Below are positions 47,859 through 59,800 of a DNA stretch of 64,000 bases, in pieces (within the stretch, counting starts at the first letter, position 1; each line of letters opens with the position of its first letter). A program made the position numbers and the translations under genes. The notes beneath the pieces are model-generated. The model saw only the letters and a list, made by a program, of their open reading frames with translations, made no database searches and was not told the DNA's origin. Origin of the DNA: Hepsetus odoe (lineage: Eukaryota > Chordata > Actinopteri > Characiformes > Hepsetidae); assembly GCA_017165825.1 (NCBI GenBank), contig CM029386.1, positions 16,817,415 to 16,881,414 of the forward strand, written 5' to 3'.

Positions 47859-50800
47859 GTAAGTAGAATTTATTTTTAAATCATTCCTTTTTTTTATTTC
47901 TAGTAGGAACAGTGGATTTGGTAACTTCTTATTTTTACATTTACAGATTTGTTAACTGCTTCCAAACTGTGGAACTTCAACAGCCTGAGGGATAGTCTCA
48001 GGTCTAGAATTAGGTTTATTTTTTAGCTTGAAGTTGTGGTTAGGTTTAATAGAATTCATTAAATGGAACTTAAGAGCGAGTTGCATGTAACATTTAACTG
48101 AAGATTCTCTACAAATGAGTTTAGGAGCAACAAAGTATCAGTGGAGCATAAAAAATAAACTGTCACGGATACGAAGTGGAGTGTTTGGTCTCATAAGTGC
48201 ATAAAAGATCAAATTCAAGAACTCATGATGTTCATTGGTAATATTTACACATATGCATATTTATTAGTACCACCTTTACTCAAGAGCTAAAATGATTTTT
48301 TGGAAGATTAATCTTTTCAGTGTTTTTTAAATCTTTTCTTATAATCATTTTTGGACGGATGTAATGAAATTCAATGAAACGTTGAACACTAAATGTTTTG
48401 GCAGTGTTACGAATATCCCACACAGCATGCGATGTGTTAAATATAGATTACCAATACACCAGTATATCAATGGATTCTATTTTAACTTTAATGGCTATTT
48501 TTTTAATTTTTACATTGCTTATATTTTTTAAAAATATTACACTAAATGGACAGTCAAATGGTATATAGCCATATTAAGGCTGAATTCTTGTTAAATGAAT
48601 TTTTTTTATTATTAATTGGAGTATATTTTACTGAAACAGTTCTTCTAATTTTATAGTTCAATATTTGCAATGCATACCATTTTACAGTTCATGGTTGATT
48701 CTGTGTTTCTGGAATGCTTGAAATCGTAAAGAAAACACTGAAGAAAGATGGAGCGAGTATCAGATGCAGGTGGGGGTTGATAAGGTGATGGTGCTTTTAA
48801 GTAAAGAGAGCCTTTCTGTTTCTTGCCAACTTCCTCTGACAGAAAAATATAGCCTTTTGAATTCCTTCCTCAGCTGCTACTACCCCTCCATTCCATTCTT
48901 AAAAGCAGAACGAGTGTGAACAAGTCCTTCAGCGCTTTTCCATCAACACAGGGACCGTTTTCACTCCAAGAGTACTTACTTCATGCTACACACATTCTTT
49001 TATTAAGAGGTGCATTTAAAAAAGACCGTGGTGGCAGTAAAAGTACTGATTCAATTTCTTTATGCAACCAAAAAAAGCACAGACTGTAAAAAAGTATAAA
49101 GACTATAAAAATAAAAAAATATAAAAACCCTCACGCCATTTTTTAGCAATTTAAGGCCTTAAAAAATGTTTTGAATTCAAATGCTATAAAAATAATTTAC
49201 AAAAGCTGCTGAACAGAAGTGTGAGAATGCAAAGTGAAACTAAAGGATCATTTCTCCCAAATGCACGAACACTAAACCACGAGCATGTTTTTAAAATGTG
49301 AAAGAATAGAAATTAGTGTTAAAATTTGGGGAGTAATCATGACATTTTATTCAGAAAAGTTCTTATTAAATTCTAAACCACACCATAATAACAATCTTCT
49401 AAAAAGGTTAGCAGGCAAACAGTATTAAAGTTTACACACAATTCTATTAAAAACAAGACTGTTTATATTAAAAACCTTTTCATTTCCTTAAACTGGACGT
49501 GCATATTTATGTTGTTTTAAATAATAAGCATTCAGTATTATTCATCTTTTAATGTGTTATAATGGAATTTATTATAGCAAGTGTCTAGAAAGGATGCCCC
49601 TGGTGAATGTTAGCAGTCCAGAGGTTGGTCTCTTATCTCAGATGCAGAACCTCAGGGGATGGTGTCACTACAGTATTGTGAGAGGCTACGGCTGTCAAAT
49701 GTAACGAATGTAGACGAGAGAACGGAAGACGGGATTGTACGATTCAGTATTCATAGTGTCCGTTTCAATTTTTCACCATATGGGACAAGGAAATCTTGTT
49801 AATACAGAACATTTCTTCCACACTTCAGATCATCTAATTTGGCAGCAAAGGCTACAAGCTCACACTCACTCATTTTCATAGCCGCTTGTCCTGATTAGGG
49901 TAGTGGGGGGGCTGGAGCCTATCCCAGCTCTCATGGGCAAAAGGCAGGGAAACAACCTCTACAGCTTGTCCGTCCATCACAAGGCAAACACACAGACAAA
50001 CACACACACACACACACACTCACGCCTACGTCCAGTCCGTGCTTGTCTTTGGACGGTGGGAGGAAACCAGAGCTCCCAGAGGAAACACACACAGACAAAA
50101 GGAGAACAAACTCCAGAAAGGACCCGGAACGTCCCGCAACTTAGACAGGTGTTTAAACAAGAATCGGCAGCTTTGCAAACAGTTAGCGATGATTATCAAG
50201 AAATGAATAAACGGTTTTAACACCTGAGTTGCCATGCCCAGAGAAACATGACATCATTTTTGTGTCTTTTCTCCAGCTTCATTTGCATATTTGAAAAATA
50301 GATTTTGAAACTCTTCTAATACTTGCTATTCATGGAGAAGATTCTCATCTCCTTACTTCTCAGAAAATCCTGCTCATCAGACGGGTGTAGGTCCGACCCA
50401 TTATGGTGCCACTCCAACGACTGATTCTGAAGAAGATCCCCTGTGTTCCACTTTTGAGGAGAGAGTATCCGTCCCAGACGATGGTTCAGAGGTAAATGAA
50501 GGCCACAAATTTTGTGTGTGTAGATTAAGATGAGTAGATTAAGATTAAGATGATTTTTTAATTTTTTTTTTGCTTACACCAGCTTTGTGCTGATGAAACT
50601 TAACTAAAATGATCAGCAGCACTTTTGGAAAGTAGGAGAATATAAAAATCAAATCTAAAAGCTGCAGAATGTTAAATCTAGTGTTGCATTCCTAAAATGA
50701 AGGAGCCAAATACATATACTACATACAGTACTGTGCAAAAGTTTTAGGCAGGTGTGAAAAAATGCTGTAAACAAAGAACGCTTTCAGAAATGGAAGTGTT

Positions 50801-53800
50801 CATCATTTATTTTCATCAATCAACAAAATGCAGTGAATGAACAAAAGAGAATCTAAATCAAATCAACATTTGGTGTGACCACCCTTTGCCTTCAAAACAG
50901 CATCAATTCTTCTAGGTACACTTGCACACAGTTTTTGAAGGAACTCTGCTGGTAGGTCGTTCCAAACATCTTGGAGAACTGACCACAGATCTTCTGTGGA
51001 TGTAGGCTTCCTCACATCCTTCTGTCTCTTCATGTAATCCAGACACACTGGATGATGTTGAGATCAGGGCTCTGTGGGGCCAGAAGAACTGATGCTGGTT
51101 TGAAGGTAAAAGGTAGAAACACCAAATATTGATCTGATTTAGATTTTTCTTTTGTTCGCTCACTTTGCATTTTCTAAATTGATCAAAATAAACAATCATT
51201 ATTTATATTTCTGAAAGCATTCTTTGTTTACAGCATTTTTTCACACCTGACTAAAACTTTTCCACAGTACTGTATATATATGGAATATAAAATATATATA
51301 TGTAACTCTCTTCACCCTTCTCCTCTATAGATATTTAGCTTTCGTAAGTTGTGGGCCTTCACCGGTCCTGGATTCCTTATGAGCATTGCCTTTTTGGATC
51401 CTGGGAACATAGAGTCTGACCTCGAGTCTGGAGCCATAGCTGGGTTTCAGGTGCGTTCGCAGAAAACACGTTTGTCTTTTTTCTAACGTAAGCATATCAA
51501 CACTGTTCAGTTGTTGTTCATGTTTCTCCTGGTGTAACAGCTACTGTGGGTGCTCTTGTGGTCCACTTTCATTGGCCTTTTACTGCAAAGATTGGCTGCT
51601 CGTCTCGGTGTCGTCACAGGGATGCACTTGGCAGAAGTCTGCCAAAGAGAGTACCCGCGGGTAAGTAGCTGTAAGCTAAAACTTTCAGACAGTATCAGCA
51701 ATAAGATAATGACGTGTACGAAGCCCTAAAGGGGAATTCTTCCAATGTTGAAAAATGTCTGCTTATTCTAATCATAAAAATGTGCATAAATTGTTTCAGG
51801 TTGCTTTTTCTGGTACACTGATTCATCCATGAAATGGTGCATAACAGGGAAATGAATGCCTTGACATTTTTTTTAGAATAATATTTTCGGCTAAACCTTT
51901 TTTTTTTTCTCAAATCTATTGTGAAACAATATCCCAACGTCATAACCTGTTCATGTGATAACATTTTGTAATGTAAGGGTGACAATTTGGACAGTCTAGA
52001 ATTTCACAATCAGCAAATCTGAATGACTTTCTTTATGAATACAGTTAGGTCCATATGTATTTGTACACAAGTTTTATTTTTGTAGCTGTTTACTGAAACA
52101 CATTCCAATTATAGTTATATAATGAACATTTGCATAATGTGTAGACTCTCAGCTTTCATTTGAGGGGATCCACATTCAGACTGGATGAAGGGTTTAGGAG
52201 TTCCAGCTCCTAACCTGTGCCACCCTCTTTATAAAGGGACCAAAAGTAATTGGACAATTGACCCAAATGCTATTTCATGGGAAGGTGTGGGAAATTCCTT
52301 CGTTATGTCATTCTCAATTAAGCTGATAAAGGGCCTGGAGTTGATTTGAGGTGTGGTGCTTGCATGTGGAAGATTTTGCTGTGAACAGACGGTTGAAGCG
52401 GTTAAAGGAGCTCTCCATGCAGATGAAACAAGCCATCCTTAAGCTGTGAAAACTGAAAAAACCCATCTAAGAAACTGCTACAATATTAGGAGTGACAAAA
52501 TCTACAGTTTGGTACATCCTGAGAAAGAAAGAAGCACTGGTGAACTCAGCAACACAAAAAGACCTGGACGTCCACAGAAGACAACAGTGATGGATGATCG
52601 CAGAATCATTTCCATGGTAAAGAGAAACCCCTTTACCACTGCCAAGCAAGTGAACAACACTCTCCAGGAGGTCGGCGTATCGATATCCAGGTCTACCATT
52701 AAGAGAAGACTGCATGAAAGTAGATACAGAGGGAGCACTGCAAGGTGCAGACACTCATAAGCCTCAAGAATAGAAAGGCTAGATTGGACTTTGCTAAAAA
52801 ACATCTGAAAAAGCCAGCAGAGTTCTGGAGAAACATTCTTTGGACAGATGAAACCAAGACCAACCTCTACCAGAATGATGGCAAGAAAAAAGTATGGAGA
52901 AGGTGTGGAGCAGCTCAAGATCCAAAGCGTCTCATCATCTGTAAAACACGGCGGAGGCAGTGTGACGGCTTGGGCGTGCAAGGCTGCCAGTGGCACTGGG
53001 GCACTAGTGTTTATCGATGATGGGACACAGGAAAGAAGCAGCCGAGTGAATTCTGAGGTGTTCAGAGACACACTGTCTGCTCAGATCCAGCTCAATACAG
53101 GCAAATTGATTGGACGGCGTTTCATAATGCAGATGGACAATGACCCAAAACATACAGCCAAAACAACCCAGGAGTTTATTAAAGCACAGAAGAGGAATAT
53201 TCTTGAGTGGCCAAGTCCGTCACCTGATCTGAACCCAACGGAGCAGCATTTCACTTGTTGAAGGCTAAACCTCGGACAGAAAGGCCCACAAACAAACAGC
53301 AACTGAGAGCCGCTGCAGTGAAGGCCTGGCAGAGCATTAAAGAGGAGGAAACCAGCATCTGGTGACGTCCATGAGTCCAAGACTTCAAGCAGTCATTGTC
53401 AGCAAAGGGTTTTCAACCACATATTAGAAATGCACATTTTATTTTCAGTTATTTCATCTGTCAAATTACTTTTAAGCCCTTGAAATGAAGGAATTGTGTA
53501 AAAAAAATGCATTAGTTCCTCACACTTTTATGCAATCTTTTTGTTCAACCCGCTGAATTAAAGCTTAAACTCTGCACTTCAACAACATTTAAAATTCATT
53601 GTGGTAATTTACAGAACCAAAATGAGAAAAAAGTTGTCTCTGTCCAAATATTTATATGAGATTGCTAAAACAGCGAACCTACTTCACTAACTGTCCATTA
53701 ATGATATTTGTTTCGTATAGAAACACTTTAAATACAGCATCATACTTTGTGCAGAGGCGGTTCTGGCCTAGTGGTTAGGGAGTTGGCTCCAAGATCGGAA

Positions 53801-56800
53801 GGCCATGGCTTCACCCTGTGGTACCCTTGAGCAAGGTACCGCCCATATCAATGCTCCCCGGGTGCTGTAAATAGCTGACTCCTGCTGCACGTGTGTGTAG
53901 GGGTGAAATGCAGAAGTTGATTTTCATTGTGTTTCACTCTTTACTGTGCCCTGTTTCACAATGACAAAAATAGTCTCTTTCACTTTATGCAGCCATTATG
54001 TGTTCTCAGATGGGATCATGAACTCAGATTTATACTAAGGCATGGCTGCCTGCAAAGAAAATGCTAAATCCATAATCATCTGAAACCAACCAGCTACCTT
54101 TTGAATAAAGACCCTTTTTTGTAAACATAATAAATAGTTTGGTGCATTGATATTAGTATTATTAAAATTAGCACCTCTATCCCTTTCTGTGACCAGGTGC
54201 CTCGAATCCTCCTATGGCTGATGATGGAGGTGGCCATCATTGGTTCAGATATGCAGGAGGTCATCGGTACTGCCATTGCTTTCAATTTGCTCTCTGCTGG
54301 AAGGTAGCGTGAACTCTACATCAAAATAATGTTCTTCATATTACTGGAATCAGAATTAGGGTGTAAATGCTGAATAATCCACAGTACCGTGCAATAGTCT
54401 TGAGCCACCCACCATTACAGTCTAGGAATAGTTCTCCTGGCTTCCTGAAGGACATCTGATCACTTTTGGAGGCAGAACTAGTGTAGGATCATCTTGACCC
54501 AAAACAAAACACAAGGCAGCCATCATCCAAAGAAGAGCTTCCGGGTGTAGTTCGAGAGCCTTAGAGCATTATTCCTGAAGATGACTTAAAGAAATTAGAA
54601 GAAAGCTTTTCAGTTTTGAAAAGTTCTGTGTTAAAAAAAAAAAAAAAAAGGATGGTCATCCCAAACACTGACTCGAAAGCTTGTTCGAATTATACAAACT
54701 CTATTTACATGTATGTTTGCGCAATAACAAACCACTACAAGTAATAAAAGGGTGGCTAAATACTTTTGCATCCCCGTAAAGGGCGTCATTTGCATCTCAA
54801 TTTAATGTAGTAACTTACGCTTAGATTTTTACACTTATAAAACAATATTCAAACACTAATTTTGAACCAGTTTTGAAAGTATCATAATTATCATTCATCA
54901 TGTTATGAAATGTAACCAAACTAAAACTAAAATTGAAGTTAAATTTATTTCACAGTAAAAAAACAAATTAAGTAGTTGGGTGTGACGAGGATGGACAGGA
55001 TTAGAAATGAGTATATTAGAGGGACAGATCAGGTTAGACGTCTTGGAGACAAAGTGAGAGAAGCAAGGTTGCGTTGGTTTGGACATGTGCAGAGGAGAGA
55101 CGAGGATTATATTGGGAGGAGGATGTTGAAGATGGAGCTGTCAGGAAAGAGGAGAAGAGGAAGACCAAAGAGGAGGATTAAGGACGTGGTGAGAGAGGAC
55201 ATGCAGGTGGTCTGTTTGGAAGGAAGATGCAGAGGACCGGAAGAAATTGAGACAGTTGATCCGCTGTGGCGACCCCTAAACGGGAGTAGCCGAAAGAAGA
55301 AGAAGAAAAAGAAGAAGTAACTTAAGTTACTTAAGCGACTTTGATAGAGTCGGCTTAAATTTCAAACCCTCATTTGGCTGAAAAAAGAGGCTGAAACAGA
55401 ATATCACCCGAGTTAATTCAGTCAGCTTTATTTATTAAGCGCATTTTGTTGATGTCACAAAGCAGCTTTACAGAATCCGGGTTCGAGCCTCAAAAGAGTA
55501 AGCTGAGGGTGACGGAGGCACAACTCCCTAAAACTGGAGGAAGGTACCTTGGCAGGAAGCAGGACCCATCCTCCTCCGGTCAACACCAGATAAAAAACAG
55601 AAAGAAATGAAAGAGAAACTGCATTTTATAAATTAATCTGTGTTTGTGATCTTTTCAGTGGTTCATTATAAGTTATAAGGATTCAACCTACTCTGTTTTT
55701 ATCACATTTACAGAATCCCTCTGTGGGGTGGGGTCATCATCACAGTTGGAGATACTCTTGTTTTCCTTTTCTGTGATAAGTGGGGTGAGTCCATCTCGCC
55801 GATGAACTACATTATATTTTTTCATTGAAATTCATTCTAACGTAAGCCAACACGAAGCTTTTATTTGTATACTTTAACGCACTTTGCCGTGCATTAGGGC
55901 TGAGGAAGCTGGAGGCTTTCTTTGGATTCCTCATCACTGTCATGGCTGTGACCTTTGGATACGAGGTAGATATAACCAGAATACAAGTGCCTTAGATCTT
56001 CAATTTGAAAGACTTTTAACGTGTTAATATGTTTTATTTCTTGAACATATTGCCATTTCTGTTTTACTTTGTGACCATTTATTGCTTTTTATATACTGAT
56101 GGAAAGCAGGAAAGCATCCATAAGCATTCACAGCATGATAACAGGAATAGATTCACATGCTGGGATGCATGCTCTTTTCTTCCTCCCTTCTTTCAGTATG
56201 TGATTGTGGCACCAAACCAGGCAGAAGTGATTAAAGGCATGTTTATTCCATACTGTCGGGGCTGTGGATCAGCACAGCTTTTACAGGCAATTGGAATAAT
56301 CGGGGCTATAATAATGCCCCATAACATTTACCTGCACTCAGCCCTTGTTAAGGTAAGAGAATGTGCTGAGTCATGTTGAAAATCACACTTCTTAAGGCAG
56401 TGTAATGGTTTACTACTGCTAAAACCATGTATTAACACTAGTAGTAGATGCAGTAATAGTCCTTACTACAACAGGTATTACTATTTCCTCTGCTGCTGCT
56501 ATCACTATTGCTCAAATCTGCTACCAGTTTTATTACTACTGTGGGACCACCACTGTTATTATTGCTATTATACTGTCATTACTTCTGTACTTCTGCTTCA
56601 GCTAATAGAACTGCTTTTACTACTGATTCAATTAATGTGTTAAAATTGTATTAGAATTAATCTTACTTTTAGTTCTACCACTATTCAGATGTCAGGATCG
56701 GCCACCAAATTTTAAAAAATAAACAGTGATAAGACCGAACTAATTTTACAGGATCTCTTCCCTAGGATCTTAAATTTCAATGGTCAAAAGTAATATAAAA

Positions 56801-59800
56801 AAAAAATGCATAGTAATGTATTTACTGAAATTCTTTACATTAAAACAAATATTTTACTTTCATTTTGATCATTTATATATATATATAATAGTCAAATCTT
56901 GTAGATAGCTGAGCTGATTATTATTTAACATAAAATATAAATGTTTGGACTTTGTTTGTATTGTTTGAAAAAGTCTGACACCCTATGTTTTCACTTTCTG
57001 CAGTCACGACAGATAAATCGATCTAATACGAAGGAGGTAAAAGAGGCCAACAAGTACTTTTTCATTGAGGCCAGTATTGCACTTTTTGTTTCCTTCCTCA
57101 TCAATGTTTTTGTGGTTGCGGTCTTTGCGGAGGCTTTTTATGCAAAGACAAACATGCAAGTGGTAAGCATTGTGCAATCTTTGATCAAGTGATTGAGAGG
57201 ACTGCAGCTTTTCAAATTGTGAAAGTCACTAGAATGGTGTACAACTCATGTGTTGAGTCATAGAGGCGATGATTTCCTGATTTTGGCAGTTCTCCGATTA
57301 ATTAGGTGGATATTTTAAAAGTATACTCTGATTGTTTGGATGATCAGACTTTATTAACTTTCAAAAGTTAAAATAAGAGCCTTAGGTTTAATCCCCATAA
57401 TCAGGTTTGTCATTGCATTTATACCGTAAATCTGATTTCCGTTATTGTTCTTTACATGTGCATGTGGGCAAATAGAACCAGATAAAGAAAGTATGCCAAG
57501 GGTGACGAGTAAAGAGTGTTAAAAAAGAAAACTGCATTTGTCATAACCTTCAATTCTTTGATGACTTTTTTGGCGAGTTTTTTTTAGTATCTCTGGAAGT
57601 GCTGTAATTATGAATAATAGAACTTCTTACTGCAGGTGTTCATTCCCTGAGAAGGAAAACAAAATGATTATTCATTGGTTTAGAATCCAGTAATAATGAC
57701 TCATTGATTTGCAGAACCAAAAGTGCAACCAGTCTGGAAGTCCATACGCAGAACTCTTCCCACAAGACAACCAAACACTACAAGTTGACATCTTCAAAGG
57801 GGTGCGTCAGAAACGATCGCTGAAATTTCGCTTTAGGAAAGGAAATAGCTAACATCCAGAAATACCATATGTGTTTGAAAATTTCATGATGAATGAACAG
57901 ATGCATTAAGCAAGATTGCTCAGTCATAAGTAAAAGAACAGTTCCAGTTCACCGTTATAAAAATGAAGTTTTCATTTTTCAGGGGGCGGTGGTGGCGTAG
58001 TGATTAGGGACTTGTCCCCAAGATTAGAGGGCTGTGGTTTCAAATCCTGAACCAGGTCACCCTGAGGTAGTTTTGAGCAGAGTACCGTCCCCATCACTGC
58101 TCCTGGATCCTGGTTATATGGCTCAACACTGCTGCGCTGTGTTGGATGGGTTAAATGAAGAGGAAGCATTTTGTTTTGGTGCACTGTGTGCTGCACTCTG
58201 TTGGGTTCATGATGTCAGAATAGTCATTTTCATTTCATACCAACACATTATGCCCTGCCTGGTCAGCAGAGAGAGGCAGAGGGTTCGAGCAGAATCCAAG
58301 CAGGCAGCTAAACCCCTCCTGATCAGCAGAGGGAGGCAGAGGGAAAGTAATAACTAGGTAATCGGTCTATCTGGGCGGCCTGCTGCTTCAAGGCAAGGGA
58401 AGCAATCGTTCCATGCTGGTTCATATGAGCAGGCCAAATATTATTATCACATATCGAGGTAATTAGCAAATTGACATGCAAATCAGTTAGTATGTGCATT
58501 TACAAATGCATCTGATTTACACTGATCATAACATTAAACCACCTTCCTAAAGTTGAGCTGATCCCCCTTACGTGACCAACGCAGTTCTGACCCTGTTGAT
58601 GCATGGACTACACAAGACATCTGAAGGTGTGCAGTGGAACCTGGCACCAAGATGTTAATAGCAGTCCTGTATGTCACAAAGTGGGGTCTCCATGGATTTG
58701 AAGTCAACACCTTCATGCCTCTGGCATGTTCTTCAAACAATTCATGAACATTTTTGCACAGCACCATACAGAGCAACCTGAGATGCACCTTTCTATCATA
58801 GCCAGTATTGTTTTCAGGAATTAGTTCTCCTGTAGCTCTTCTGTGGGATCTGACTAGACTGGTCAGCTGGTTCACTGGTTCTTGTACCACTTTTGGTGAG
58901 TTCTAACTTACTGCATACCAGGACCGTCCTACAAAAACTTTTGGAGATGCTCTGAGACAGTTGTGTAGCCACAGTTCATACAGATCCTCCCACCTGCCCA
59001 TGTTTCTTGCTTGCAACACAAATTTAAGAACTGACTGCTCACTCGCTGCCCAGTATTCCCCACTCCTTGACAGATGCCATGGTAACACAATAATCATGAA
59101 GGTGGTTTTAATCTTGTGGCTGATTAAAGGAGACCTTCGCTTTCTTTTTGAATTCAGGGTGCAGTCCTGGGTTGTTTCTTTGGCCCTGCAGCCCTTTATA
59201 TTTGGGCTATTGGAATCCTTGCTGCGGGACAAAGCTCCACCATGACTGGTACATACGCTGGCCAGTTTGTGATGGAAGTAAGTCCAGTTAATCTTTTGCA
59301 CCAGGTTTCACATTTAAAGCGTATTATAAAAAAAGAGTTGTGTCTATTTATTTCCTTTATTTTGATTTCTTCATCTTTTTTCTTCATCCTGTCCTCCTCC
59401 TTCTTCTTGTCCTTGTTACACAAAGGGTTTTGTCAAGCTCGAGATCTCCCGCTTTGCTAGAGTATTAGTGACACGCTCAATTGCTATCGTCCCCACCCTG
59501 TTGGTGGCCTTCTTTAAGGATTTAAAGGACTTCACCGTCATGAATGACCTACTAAATGCACTGCAGAGCATTCAGGTTAGTCCCTGCAAAGATTTTGTGT
59601 TGGTTGAGAATGTACACCAAAGTCTGGAGCTAATGACTCTTTTATGGGGCCCATGCTATATATACCATACAGAAATGTGCACACTGATTGTTTTTTGCTT
59701 CTTTCTGTTTTTAAAACAGTTGCCGTTCGCTTTAATCCCGATTCTGACTTTCACTAGCCTGACGTCGGTCATGAACGATTTCGCTAATGGACTGTAAGTA

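Noticed and set aside
52502..53071. Minus-strand open frame of 189 codons
   Set aside because: It is antisense to the Tc1 transposase remnant and has no recognisable domain.
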